A stretch of DNA of 64,000 nucleotides from Pseudomonas hormoni (lineage in GTDB: Bacteria > Pseudomonadota > Gammaproteobacteria > Pseudomonadales > Pseudomonadaceae). Each line of letters opens with the position of its first letter. Position 1 is the stretch's first letter. Positions 35,833-44,938 of the stretch are shown here, piece after piece. Where the stretch lies: contig NZ_CP075566.1 in assembly GCF_018502625.1 (NCBI RefSeq), forward strand, positions 2,299,001 to 2,363,000. Reading direction: 5' to 3'. The translations under genes and the position numbers were made by a program. The notes beneath the pieces were generated by a model that was given only the letters and a program-made list of their open reading frames with translations, ran no database searches and was not told the origin of the DNA.

Positions 35833-37290
35833 ATGTCGAAAGTAAAAGGTAACGCTATTGAGAGTGCCGAACTGGCCTTTCAACCTTTGCAAGCATTGGC
35901 TGCCCCCAGTTCTGCGTTCAATCAGATCAATAGTTTCAGCCATCAGTACGACCGTGGCGGCAACCTCACGGTCAACGGCAAACCGTCGTTCTCCGTCGAC
36001 CAGGCAGCCACCCAATTGCTGCGCGACGGCGCTGCCTACCAGGACAAGGACGGCAGCGGCAAAATCGAACTGACTTACACGTTCCTGACCTCGGCCTCGT
36101 CGAGCACCATGAACAAGCACGGGATCACCGGGTTCAGCCAATTCAGTGCCCAACAAAAAGGCCAGGCTGTGCTCGCCATGCAATCCTGGGCCGACGTGGC
36201 CAACGTCACCTTCACGGAAAAGGCCACTGGCGGCGACGGTCACATGACCTTCGGCAACTACAGCGGCGGTCAGGACGGCGCGGCGGCATTCGCTTACTTG
36301 CCTGGCACGGGCGCAGGTTACGACGGGACTTCCTGGTACCTGACCAACAGCAGCTACACGCCCAACAAAACCCCGGACCTGAACAACTACGGCCGGCAAA
36401 CCCTGACCCACGAAATCGGTCACACCCTGGGCCTGGCCCATCCCGGCGACTACAACGCCGGTGAAGGCGCACCGACCTACAACGACGCGTCCTACGGGCA
36501 AGACACCCGCGGCTACAGCGTCATGAGCTACTGGAGTGAAAGCAACACCAGCCAGAACTTCAGCAAGGGCGGTGTCGAAGCCTATTCGTCGGGCCCGCTG
36601 ATGGACGATATCGCGGCCATTCAGAAGCTCTACGGCGCCAACACCACCACCCGGACCGGTGACACCACTTACGGTTTCAACTCCAACGCCGGTCGCGATT
36701 TCCTGAGCGCGTCCTCGTCGTCGGACAAGGTCGTGTTTTCGGTGTGGGATGCGGGCGGCAAGGACACCCTGGATTTCTCCGGATTTACTCAAAACCAGAA
36801 GATCAACCTCAATGAAGCCTCGTTCTCCGACGTTGGCGGCCTAGTGGGTAACGTGTCCATCGCCAAGGGTGTTACCGTCGAAAACGCCATCGGCGGTTCG
36901 GGCAATGATCTGCTGATCGGTAACGGTGTAGCCAACGAGCTGAAGGGCGGTGCCGGCAACGACATCCTTTTCGGCGCGGGCGGTGCAGACAAGTTGTGGG
37001 GCGGCGCCGGTTCGGACACCTTCGTGTTCGCGGCCAGCAGCGACTCCAAACCGGGCGCGGTCGACCAGATCCTCGATTTTGTCAGTGGTCTGGACAAGAT
37101 CGACCTGACCGGCATCACCAACGGCGCAGGCCTGCATTTCGTGAGCGCATTCACGGGTGCGGCGGGCGATGCAGTGCTGACCAACTCCGGTGGCAACAGC
37201 CTGCTGTCGGTGGACTTCTCCGGGCATGGCGTGGCTGACTTCCTGGTCAGCACCGTGGGCCAGGCGGCGTTCTCGGACATCGTGGCCTGA
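35833..37290 (+). CDS. aprA: Alkaline metalloprotease AprA (serralysin)
   Basis: A 485-aa secreted zinc protease. The zinc site [15 protein letters not shown] starts at residue 193 and the Met-turn SVMSYW is near residue 229. RTX calcium repeats begin near 354 ([24 protein letters not shown]). The C-terminus supplies the type I secretion signal; there is no Sec signal peptide, as expected. ATG 35833 has AAGGAAG 7 bases upstream. The inhibitor and the AprDEF exporter follow, giving the classic locus of fluorescent pseudomonads. The protease degrades milk, host and insect proteins in known strains. Confidence 0.97.
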   Translation: MSKVKGNAIESAELAFQPLQALAAPSSAFNQINSFSHQYDRGGNLTVNGKPSFSVDQAATQLLRDGAAYQDKDGSGKIELTYTFLTSASSSTMNKHGITGFSQFSAQQKGQAVLAMQSWADVANVTFTEKATGGDGHMTFGNYSGGQDGAAAFAYLPGTGAGYDGTSWYLTNSSYTPNKTPDLNNYGRQTLTHEIGHTLGLAHPGDYNAGEGAPTYNDASYGQDTRGYSVMSYWSESNTSQNFSKGGVEAYSSGPLMDDIAAIQKLYGANTTTRTGDTTYGFNSNAGRDFLSASSSSDKVVFSVWDAGGKDTLDFSGFTQNQKINLNEASFSDVGGLVGNVSIAKGVTVENAIGGSGNDLLIGNGVANELKGGAGNDILFGAGGADKLWGGAGSDTFVFAASSDSKPGAVDQILDFVSGLDKIDLTGITNGAGLHFVSAFTGAAGDAVLTNSGGNSLLSVDFSGHGVADFLVSTVGQAAFSDIVA

Positions 37291-37302
37291 TTCAAGGCAA
37301 AA

Positions 37303-37333
37303 GGAGGGCGGCGCCTAAAGCGCCGCTCTTTGC
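37303..37333 (+). terminator. Hairpin between aprA and aprI
   Basis: A 9-bp stem (GGGCGGCGC with GCGCCGCTC, loop CTAAA) ends in CTTTG, 13 bases after the aprA stop. The T-run is short, so partial termination or mRNA stabilisation is more likely than a full stop. This could make aprA expression exceed that of the exporter genes. Confidence 0.5.
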
Positions 37334-37365
37334 CCCTTGAGCCACAACCCTGAGAAAAACGCCTT

Positions 37366-37752
37366 ATGATCCCTGACGCTTTTACCTACAAAGCAACCGC
37401 GTGGCTGTTTGCGACGCTCATGATTTTTTTTGGAGATGTAGCCATGGCAAGTAGCCTGAAATTGGCAGACCCGTCGGAATTGGCGGGAAAGTGGCGGGTG
37501 ACGCAACAGGACAACCCGTCGAACGTTTGCCCCCTCGAATTCAAAGCTAACCAGACTTTGGGCGACGGCACCGAGTGCCTCGCTGGATGGCTGGGAGAGC
37601 AGCCGATCAGTTGGTTTCCTGAGCCCGACGGCATCGCGCTCACCGGTAAGGAAGGGTCGAAGATTGTGTTTTTCAGTCGTCAGCGTGACGGACTGTATCG
37701 AGGCACTTCGAAGACCGGGCTGGTCATTACACTTGAGCACCCGCTGCATTAA
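37366..37752 (+). CDS. aprI: Periplasmic alkaline protease inhibitor AprI (Inh)
   Basis: A 128-aa inhibitor of serralysins. A signal peptide (TAWLFATLMIFFGDVAMA) is cleaved to leave SSLKLADPSELAGKW; the free N-terminal Ser reaches the catalytic zinc in known complexes. Two Cys (VCPLEF and TECLAGW) form the disulfide of the beta-barrel. ATG 37444, with GGAG upstream, would remove the signal peptide, so 37366 is kept. It protects the periplasm from stray AprA and lies directly after aprA. Confidence 0.92.
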   Translation: MIPDAFTYKATAWLFATLMIFFGDVAMASSLKLADPSELAGKWRVTQQDNPSNVCPLEFKANQTLGDGTECLAGWLGEQPISWFPEPDGIALTGKEGSKIVFFSRQRDGLYRGTSKTGLVITLEHPLH

Positions 37753-37791
37753 TCGAAACCCTATGAGTTGTTATTAAAGTGTAAGTAACGA

Positions 37792-37810
37792 CCTCGCCAG
37801 GCAGGCGAGG
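37792..37810 (+). other. Hairpin between aprI and aprD
   Basis: CCTCGCC, AGGCA, GGCGAGG is a perfect 7-bp stem in the 80-base gap, 22 bases before the aprD start. No T-run follows, so it is not a normal terminator. It may protect or process the mRNA. Confidence 0.45.
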
Positions 37811-37832
37811 GATAACACCTCAGGAAGAGCGC

Positions 37833-39599
37833 ATGAAGATGGCTAAGAACCCGGTCACCGCGCCGTTAATTATGGCGCTGGGTGATTACAAGAGCATTCT
37901 GGTCAGCGTCGGCTGTTTCACGGCGCTGATCAACATTCTGATGTTAGTGCCCTCTATTTACATGCTTCAGGTTTATGACCGGGTATTGTCCTCACAAAAT
38001 GAAACCACGCTGGCCATGTTGTCACTCATGGTCGTCGGGTTCTTTGCGTTTATCGGTTTGCTGGAGATTATTCGCAGTTTCATCGTCATTCGTATCGGCA
38101 GCCAATTGGAGCGACGCTTCAACCTGCGGGTGTATCAGGCCGCTTTCGAGCGCAACCTGTTCAGAGGCGAGGGCAACGCCGGGCAGTCGCTGGGGGATCT
38201 GACGCATATTCGCCAGTTCGTTACCGGCCCGGCGCTGTTTGCCTTCTTCGATGCACCTTGGTTTCCGGTGTACCTGTTCGTGATTTATCTGTTCAACGTC
38301 TGGCTTGGCGTGTTTGCCACGGCGGGCGCGGTGTTGTTGATCGGGTTGGCATGTCTCAATGAGGCGATGACCAAAAAGCCGCTGGGTGAAGCGGCGGTTT
38401 TTTCCCAGAAGTCCAGCCAGATGGCCACCAGTCACCTGCATAACGCGGAAACCATTCAAGCGATGGGCATGCTCGGTACCTTGCGCCATCGCTGGTTCCA
38501 GGTGCATTCGCGCTTCCTCGGCCTGCAGAACCAGGCCAGTGATACCGGCGCGGTCATCAGCTCCCTGAGCAAAACCCTGCGCCTTTGCCTGCAATCACTC
38601 GTGCTGGGGCTTGGCGCATTGCTGGTGATCAAGGGCGACATGACGGCCGGGATGATGATCGCCGGCTCGATTCTGATGGGGCGTGTGCTGAGTCCCATCG
38701 ACCAGTTGATCGCCGTGTGGAAACAGTGGAGTGGCGCGAAACTCGCCTATCGGCGTCTCGACGCGCTGCTGCAAGCCTTTCCACCGAGCGACGACGCCAT
38801 GGCGTTGCCGGCGCCCAAAGGGCAGATCACGTTCGAACAGGTCAGTGCCGGTCCTCCCGGGCAACGGGGCGCGACGTTGCATCTGGTCAGTTTCCAGCTC
38901 GGCGCTGGCGAAGTGCTAGGCGTGCTGGGTGCTTCCGGTTCCGGCAAATCGACGCTGGCCCGTGTACTGGTCGGCGTGTGGCCGACCCTCGGCGGCACCG
39001 TGCGGCTCGACGGTGCCGACATCCATCGCTGGAATCGCGACGAACTCGGCCCCTTCATCGGTTACTTGCCGCAGGACATCGAATTGTTCAGCGGCAGCAT
39101 CGCGCAAAACATCGCCAGATTTCGTGAGGCCGATCCGCAAAAAGTCGTGGAAGCGGCGCATCAGGCGGGCGTCCATGACTTGATCCTGCGCCTGCCTCAG
39201 GGCTACGACACGGTGCTTGGCGAGGATGGAAGCGGTTTGTCCGGCGGTCAGAAACAGCGCGTGGCGCTCGCACGAGCCCTGTACGGCAAACCGAGCCTGG
39301 TGGTGCTGGATGAACCTAATTCCAACCTCGACACCGTCGGCGAAGCCGCATTGGCCGGCGCTATTGCGCAAATGAAAGCCCAGGGCACCAGCGTGATTCT
39401 GGTGACTCACCGTTCTTCGGCGCTGGCCCAGGCTGACAAATTGCTGGTCCTCAATGATGGACGGTTGCAGGCGTTCGGCCCGAGCCAGGACGTGCTCAAG
39501 GCGCTCGCCGGCGCTCAGGAATACAAGCCCGCGCAGGCACCGGCCGGGCTGAGCATGAGCCGGCAATATCAGTCCTCGACAAGGAATTCGGGCGTATGA
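37833..39599 (+). CDS. aprD: Type I secretion ABC transporter AprD
   Basis: A 588-aa inner-membrane ABC exporter of the PrtD family. Six membrane segments (for example VGCFTALINILMLVPSIYML and MMVVGFFAFIGLLEI-type helices) fill residues 15-300. The ATPase follows with Walker A GASGSGKST (near 371), signature LSGGQKQRV and Walker B LVVLDEPNSNLD. ATG 37833 has AGGAAG 6 bases upstream. It powers export of AprA and probably the RTX lipase encoded downstream. Its stop overlaps the aprE start (ATGA). Confidence 0.95.
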   Translation: MKMAKNPVTAPLIMALGDYKSILVSVGCFTALINILMLVPSIYMLQVYDRVLSSQNETTLAMLSLMVVGFFAFIGLLEIIRSFIVIRIGSQLERRFNLRVYQAAFERNLFRGEGNAGQSLGDLTHIRQFVTGPALFAFFDAPWFPVYLFVIYLFNVWLGVFATAGAVLLIGLACLNEAMTKKPLGEAAVFSQKSSQMATSHLHNAETIQAMGMLGTLRHRWFQVHSRFLGLQNQASDTGAVISSLSKTLRLCLQSLVLGLGALLVIKGDMTAGMMIAGSILMGRVLSPIDQLIAVWKQWSGAKLAYRRLDALLQAFPPSDDAMALPAPKGQITFEQVSAGPPGQRGATLHLVSFQLGAGEVLGVLGASGSGKSTLARVLVGVWPTLGGTVRLDGADIHRWNRDELGPFIGYLPQDIELFSGSIAQNIARFREADPQKVVEAAHQAGVHDLILRLPQGYDTVLGEDGSGLSGGQKQRVALARALYGKPSLVVLDEPNSNLDTVGEAALAGAIAQMKAQGTSVILVTHRSSALAQADKLLVLNDGRLQAFGPSQDVLKALAGAQEYKPAQAPAGLSMSRQYQSSTRNSGV

Positions 39600-40930
39600 G
39601 CAGTCACAGCGAAGCCACCCTGGAACACGATTACATCGCCGAGCGCCCTGAACGCGATGCGCGCTATTTCGCCCGCGTGGGCTGGATACTGGCGATTGTC
39701 GGCGCTGGCAGTTTTTTTACCTGGGCCAGCCTCGCGCCGCTCGACCAAGGCATTCCCGTGCAAGGCACGGTCGTGGTCTCCGGTAAACGCAAAGCCGTGC
39801 AATCGATGAGCAGCGGCGTGGTCAGCCAGATCCTGGTGCGCGAAGGCGAGGTGGTGAAGCAGGGCCAGCCGTTGTTCCAGCTCGATCGCACGCAAGTCGC
39901 CGCCGACGTGCAATCCCTGCGCGCCCAATACCGCCTGGCCTGGGCCAGCCTGGCGCGCTGGCAAAGCGAACGGGACAACCTCAAGCAGGTGAGTTTCCCT
40001 GCCGAACTGAGCAACGATCCTGACCCGCGCCTGGCATTGGTGCTGGAAGGTCAACGGCAGTTGTTCAGCAGTCGCCGCGAAGCGTTTTCCCGCGAACAGG
40101 CCGCCTTGCGCGCCAGCATCGAAGGCGCCGGGGCGCAACTGGCCGGCATGCGCCGCGCCCGCTTGGACCTGACGGCCCAGGCCAGCTCGCTGCAACAACA
40201 GCTGGGCAATCTTCAGCCGCTGGCGGACAACGGCTACATCCCGCGCAACCGGCTGATGGAGTACCAACGTCAGTTGTCGCAAGTTCAACAACAATTGGCA
40301 GAAAACGCCGGTGAAAGTGGGCGGGTGGAGCAGGGCATCCTCGAATCGCGCCTGAAGCTGCAACAACACATCGAGGAATACCAGAAAGAAGTCCGCACCC
40401 AACTGGCCGATGCGCAGCTCAAAAGCGTGACCCTCGAAGAGCAGCTGACCTCCGCCGGATTCGACCTGCAACACAGCGAGATCATCGCCACCGCCGACGG
40501 CATCGCGGTCAACCTGGGTGTGCACACCGAAGGCGCCGTGGTCCGTCAGGGCGAAACCCTGCTGGAGATCGTCCCGCAAGGCACACACCTGGAAGTCGAA
40601 GGGCACCTGCCGATCAACCTGATCGACAAGGTCGGCACGCACCTGCCGGTGGACATCCTGTTCACCGCGTTCAACCAGAGCCGAACCCCGCGTGTGCCGG
40701 GCGAAGTCAGCCTGATTTCCGCCGACCAGATGGTCGATGAGAAAACCGGCGTGCCGTATTACGTGCTGCGCAGCAGTGTCAGCGATCAGGCGATGGAAAA
40801 ACTCAACGGCCTGGTGATCAAGCCCGGCATGCCCGCGGAAATGTTCGTGCGCACCGGCGAGCGCTCTCTTCTCAACTATCTGTTCAAACCGCTGCTCGAC
40901 CGCGCAGGTTCCGCGTTGACCGAGGAATAA
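39596..40930 (+). CDS. aprE: Type I secretion adaptor AprE (HlyD family)
   Basis: A 444-aa membrane fusion protein with one N-terminal membrane segment (VGWILAIVGAGSFFTWASL), the lipoyl motif SSGVVSQILVREGEVVKQGQ, a long coiled coil (about 100-290) and the C-terminal HlyD region with LINLIDKVGTHLPVDILF. It bridges AprD and AprF across the periplasm. It overlaps aprD by 4 bases and ends 2 bases before aprF, so the three exporter genes are one unit. Confidence 0.95.
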   Translation: MSSHSEATLEHDYIAERPERDARYFARVGWILAIVGAGSFFTWASLAPLDQGIPVQGTVVVSGKRKAVQSMSSGVVSQILVREGEVVKQGQPLFQLDRTQVAADVQSLRAQYRLAWASLARWQSERDNLKQVSFPAELSNDPDPRLALVLEGQRQLFSSRREAFSREQAALRASIEGAGAQLAGMRRARLDLTAQASSLQQQLGNLQPLADNGYIPRNRLMEYQRQLSQVQQQLAENAGESGRVEQGILESRLKLQQHIEEYQKEVRTQLADAQLKSVTLEEQLTSAGFDLQHSEIIATADGIAVNLGVHTEGAVVRQGETLLEIVPQGTHLEVEGHLPINLIDKVGTHLPVDILFTAFNQSRTPRVPGEVSLISADQMVDEKTGVPYYVLRSSVSDQAMEKLNGLVIKPGMPAEMFVRTGERSLLNYLFKPLLDRAGSALTEE

Positions 40931-40932
40931 GG

Positions 40933-42309
40933 ATGTTCCGCTGTATGAATAAGCTTTCCCTTTTCGCAGCGAGTCTCGCGTTGCTGACCTGCAACGCGTC
41001 AATGGCCATGGGCCCGTTCGATATTTACGAACAAGCGTTGCGCAATGATCCGGTGTTTCTCGGCGCCATCAAGGAACGCGATGCCGGCCTGGAAAACCGC
41101 GCCATCGGCCGCGCCGGGCTGCTGCCACACCTGGGTTACACCTACAACAAGGGCCGCAATACCTCCAAGGTCACCTACCTCAACGAGCGCGGGCAAAATC
41201 AGCGCGATGATCGCAACTACAGCAGTTACGGCTCGACGCTGACGTTGCAGCAGCCCTTGATCGATTACGAAGCCTATGCGGCGTACCGCAAAGGTGTGGC
41301 GCAATCGCTGTTTGCCGACGAAGCCTTCCGCGGAAAGAGCCAGGAATTGCTGGTGCGCGTGCTGGAAAACTACACGCAGGCGCTGTTCGCCCAAGACCAG
41401 ATCGACATTGCACTGGCGAAAAAGAAGGCCTTCGAGCAACAGTTCCAGCAGAACGAACACATGTTCCGCCAGGGCGAGGGCACGCGCACCGATATTCTCG
41501 AGGCCGAATCCCGCTACGAACTGGCGACCGCCGAGGAAATCGAGGCGCGCAACGAGCAGGATGCGTCCTTGCGGGAACTCGGTGCGCTGATTGGCGTGCC
41601 GGCAATCGACATCGCGGACCTGGCGCCGCTGGACCAGAACTTTCAGACCTTCACCCTGCAACCCGCCCGTTACGACACCTGGCACGAAATGGCCGTGGCG
41701 AACAACCCGAACCTGGCTTCACAGCGCCAGGCCGTGGAAGTGGCGCGCTACGAAGTCGAACGCAATCGCGCCGGGCACCTGCCGAAAGTCAGTGCGTACG
41801 CGTCGGTGCGGCAGAACGAATCGGAAAGCGGCAACACCTACAACCAGCGCTACGACACCAACACCATCGGCATTGAAGTCAACGTGCCGCTGTATGCCGG
41901 CGGTGGGGTTTCCGCCTCGACCCGCCAGGCCAGCCGCGCCATGGAGCAGGCGGAGTACCAGCTAGAGGGTCAGACCCGGGAGACGCTGATCGAGCTGCGC
42001 CGGCAATTCAGTGCGTGCCAGTCGGGGGTGAGCAAACTGCGGGCCTATCAGAAAGCCCTGACGTCCGCCGAAGCCCTGGTGGTCTCGACGAAGCAGAGCA
42101 TCCTTGGCGGTGAACGGGTCAACCTCGATGCGCTCAACGCCGAACAACAGCTCTACACCACACGCCGCGACCTGGCCCAGACCCGGTACGACTATTTGAT
42201 GGCCTGGATCAAGCTGCATTACTACGCCGGAACGCTGAACGAGCAGGACCTGGCCAAGGTTGACGAGGCGTTTGGGCAAGGCCCGGAGTCACGCCGCAAA
42301 GATCTTTGA
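40933..42309 (+). CDS. aprF: Type I secretion outer-membrane channel AprF (TolC family)
   Basis: A 458-aa TolC-like protein with a signal peptide (LSLFAASLALLTCNASMAMG). Two homologous helical halves follow, with EQALRNDPVFLGAIKERDAG and an equivalent AVANNPNLASQRQAVEVARY. GAG G lies 8 bases before ATG 40933; ATG 40945 gives a more normal signal peptide and is an alternative. It completes the AprDEF exporter. A REP pair separates it from the lipase gene. Confidence 0.94.
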   Translation: MFRCMNKLSLFAASLALLTCNASMAMGPFDIYEQALRNDPVFLGAIKERDAGLENRAIGRAGLLPHLGYTYNKGRNTSKVTYLNERGQNQRDDRNYSSYGSTLTLQQPLIDYEAYAAYRKGVAQSLFADEAFRGKSQELLVRVLENYTQALFAQDQIDIALAKKKAFEQQFQQNEHMFRQGEGTRTDILEAESRYELATAEEIEARNEQDASLRELGALIGVPAIDIADLAPLDQNFQTFTLQPARYDTWHEMAVANNPNLASQRQAVEVARYEVERNRAGHLPKVSAYASVRQNESESGNTYNQRYDTNTIGIEVNVPLYAGGGVSASTRQASRAMEQAEYQLEGQTRETLIELRRQFSACQSGVSKLRAYQKALTSAEALVVSTKQSILGGERVNLDALNAEQQLYTTRRDLAQTRYDYLMAWIKLHYYAGTLNEQDLAKVDEAFGQGPESRRKDL

Positions 42310-42340
42310 CACCAGTGAAATACCGGCGGGCACCCACATC

Positions 42341-42456
42341 TGTGGCGAGGGAGCTTGCTCCCGCTTGAGTGCGTAGCACTCACAAAAAATCGGCAATGGC
42401 TGTCAGATTTTTGGGGCCGCTACGCAGCCCAGCGCGAGTAAGCTCGCTCGCCACAA
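42341..42456. repeat. REP palindrome pair, TGTGGCGAGGGAGC family
   Basis: Inverted copies (TGTGGCGAGGGAGCTTGCTC and GAGTAAGCTCGCTCGCCACA) lie in the aprF-lipase gap. Inner segments GGGGCCGCTACGCAGCCC match other family members. It could stabilise the upstream exporter mRNA. Confidence 0.85.
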
Positions 42457-42504
42457 AGGTATGCACTAGGTGACCAGCATTCCAACAAAAAGAGAGGCTT
42501 TACC

Positions 42505-44358
42505 ATGGGTGTGTACGACTACAAAAACTTTGGCACGGCAGATTCAAAGGCGTTGTTCACCGACGCCATGGCGATCACGCTGTATTCCTATCACAACCTC
42601 GATAACGGCTTTGCCACCGGTTACCAGCACAACGGCTTTGGCCTCGGCTTACCGGCGACGCTGGTGACTGCGCTGATTGGCGGCACCGATTCCCAGGGCG
42701 TGATCCCTGGCGTGCCGTGGAACCCGGATTCGGAAAAAGCCGCGCTCGACGCGGTGCACAAGGCTGGCTGGACGCCCATTACCGCGACTCAACTGGGCTA
42801 TGACGGCAAGATCGATGCCCGAGGAACCTTCTTCGGCGAAAAGGCCGGCTACACCAGCGCCCAGGTGGAAATCCTCGGCAAGTACGACGCCCAGGGCCAT
42901 CTCAGCGAAATCGGCATCGCCTTTCGCGGCACCAGTGGGCCACGGGAAAGCCTGATCAGCGACTCGATCGCTGACGGGATCAACGATCTGCTCGCCGCAT
43001 TGGGGCCGAAGGATTACGCGAAGAACTACGTGGGCGAAGCGTTTGGCGACTTGCTGGGCGATGTCGCGGCATTTGCCCGGGCCAATGGCTTGTCGGGCAA
43101 GGACGTACTGGTCAGCGGCCACAGCCTCGGCGGCCTGGCGGTCAACAGCCTGGCGGACCTGAGCAACGACAAGTGGGCCGGGTTCTACAAGGACTCCAAC
43201 TACATTGCCTACGCGTCGCCCACTCAAAGCAGCACCGATAAAGTGCTCAACGTCGGTTATGAGAACGATCCGGTGTTCCGTGCGCTCGATGGTTCATCCT
43301 TCAATCTGTCGTCGGTGGGTGTGCACGATGCCCATCAGGACTCGGCGACCCACAACCTCGTCAGCTTCAACGATCATTACGCCTCGACGGCGTGGAATGT
43401 GCTGCCGTTTTCCATCCTTAATATCCCGACCTGGATTTCCCACCTGCCCACGGGTTATGGCGATGGCATGTCACGGGTGCTGGAATCGAAGTTCTATGAC
43501 CTCACCAGCAAAGACTCGACCGTCATCGTCGCCAACCTGTCCGATCCGGTGCGCGGGAACACCTGGGTCCAGGACCTCAATCGCAACGCCGACCCCCACA
43601 AGGGCAGCACCTTCATCATCGGCAGCGACGGCAACGACCTGATCCAGGGCGGCAAGGGCAACGACTACCTGGAAGGCCGCGATGGCAATGACACCTTCCG
43701 CGACGGCGGTGGCTACAACATCGTGCTGGGCGGTAAGGGCAGCAACGTGCTGGACTTGCAGCAGTCGGTGAAAAACTTCGATTTCGCCAATGACGGCGCC
43801 GGCAACCTGTACATCCGCGATGCGCAGGGCGGCATCAGCATCACCCGCGACATTGGCAGCATTGTTACCAAGGAGCCGGGGTTTCTCTGGGGGGTGTTCA
43901 AGGATGACGTGAGCCACAGCGTTACGGCTAACGGTTTGGCGGTGGGGAATAACCTGACTCAATACGCCTCGACGCTGAAGGGCGGAGCGGGCGCCGATAC
44001 GCTGAAAGCTCACGTCAGCGGTGATTGGTTGTTTGGCCTGGAGGGTAACGACCATCTGATCGGAGGCCAAGGCAACGACGTGTTTGTCGGCGGAGCGGGG
44101 AATGACCTGATGGAGTCGGGCGGCGGGATCGATACGTTCCTGTTCAGTGGTGCGTTTGGCCATGACCGAGTGGTGGGCTATCAGGCGAATGACAAGCTGG
44201 TGTTTCTCGGGGTTCAGGGGGTGGGGCCGAACGATGACTTTCTGTCCCATGCCACGGTTGTGGGGCAGGATACGGTGCTGACGTTTGGCAATGATTCGGT
44301 GACGCTGGTCGGGGTGGGGCTGGATAGCCTTTCCGGTGCCGGTATTGTTATTGCCTGA
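42505..44358 (+). CDS. lipA: RTX lipase / polyurethanase-type esterase
   Basis: A 617-aa secreted lipase of family I.3. The nucleophile is Ser207 in VSGHSLGGLA; an Asp and His complete the triad in the first 330 residues. RTX repeats follow (GSDGNDLIQGGKGNDYLEG, then a second block GLEGNDHLIGGQGNDVFVGG), and the C-terminus ends in a hydrophobic type I secretion signal. There is no Sec signal. GAGAGG lies 8 bases before the ATG. Position after aprDEF matches lipA/pueB of P. fluorescens strains, exported by AprDEF. Confidence 0.94.
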   Translation: MGVYDYKNFGTADSKALFTDAMAITLYSYHNLDNGFATGYQHNGFGLGLPATLVTALIGGTDSQGVIPGVPWNPDSEKAALDAVHKAGWTPITATQLGYDGKIDARGTFFGEKAGYTSAQVEILGKYDAQGHLSEIGIAFRGTSGPRESLISDSIADGINDLLAALGPKDYAKNYVGEAFGDLLGDVAAFARANGLSGKDVLVSGHSLGGLAVNSLADLSNDKWAGFYKDSNYIAYASPTQSSTDKVLNVGYENDPVFRALDGSSFNLSSVGVHDAHQDSATHNLVSFNDHYASTAWNVLPFSILNIPTWISHLPTGYGDGMSRVLESKFYDLTSKDSTVIVANLSDPVRGNTWVQDLNRNADPHKGSTFIIGSDGNDLIQGGKGNDYLEGRDGNDTFRDGGGYNIVLGGKGSNVLDLQQSVKNFDFANDGAGNLYIRDAQGGISITRDIGSIVTKEPGFLWGVFKDDVSHSVTANGLAVGNNLTQYASTLKGGAGADTLKAHVSGDWLFGLEGNDHLIGGQGNDVFVGGAGNDLMESGGGIDTFLFSGAFGHDRVVGYQANDKLVFLGVQGVGPNDDFLSHATVVGQDTVLTFGNDSVTLVGVGLDSLSGAGIVIA

Positions 44359-44383
44359 AGGTGATGTGGCGCCGGCAAGGGCC

Positions 44384-44476
44384 TCATCGCGGGCAAGCCC
44401 GCTCCCACAGGGATCATGGTCGAGCACGAATTGTGCATTCACTTCAGAACCTGTGGGAGCGGGCTTGCCCGCGATG
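44384..44476. repeat. REP palindrome pair, CCTGTGGGAGCGGG family
   Basis: Inverted copies (CATCGCGGGCAAGCCCGCTC and GAGCGGGCTTGCCCGCGATG) flank a 40-base spacer between the convergent ends of the lipase and YgdI/YgdR-type genes. The sequence differs in its stem from the other families here. Confidence 0.87.
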
Positions 44477-44492
44477 AACGATAACTCGGTCT

Positions 44493-44717
44493 TCAGTCTT
44501 CCTTGCGCACCGTGGCCACGTCATCAACCTTGACCTTCACCTTCGTCCCGGAAATATCTTCAAACTCGTAAAAACCTTCCTTGTTATTGGCTTTCGGCAT
44601 GTCCTTGGTCAAATACTGGGTGCCGTTCTGCAGTGTCACCACTGTTGGCGTCGAGCAACCGGCGAGGGCCAGCAGGGCCGCCACTGCCATGGGCAAACCC
44701 AGAGTCTTGATATTCAT
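44493..44717 (-). CDS. YgdI/YgdR-type small lipoprotein
   Basis: A 74-aa lipoprotein with signal AVAALLALAGCSTPT (lipid-bound Cys at about 21) and a compact domain TVVTLQNGTQYLTKDMPKAN typical of the YgdI/YgdR (DUF903) group. ATG 44717 has GAGAGG 5 bases upstream; a GTG two codons earlier is in frame. The function is unknown. Confidence 0.87.
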   Translation of the reverse strand: MNIKTLGLPMAVAALLALAGCSTPTVVTLQNGTQYLTKDMPKANNKEGFYEFEDISGTKVKVKVDDVATVRKED

Positions 44718-44938
44718 AACCACCTCTCATCCTCCAAAAAACAGCGCGACTGCTTCGAATCCTTCAATCGTCACTGTACCTCTAACGCGGTTGGTACGAT
44801 GGATTGCGGGAAAGTTCGACTGGCAGGCGAAATATTCCCGATCGCGCCGCCGCTTATCCTTTTCCGTTTGCGCCGGACAGGGCGTTGCTGGTATCTGTAC
44901 GCATAACCAGTACTCGCTCCCCGTGGCCCTGCTTTCCT

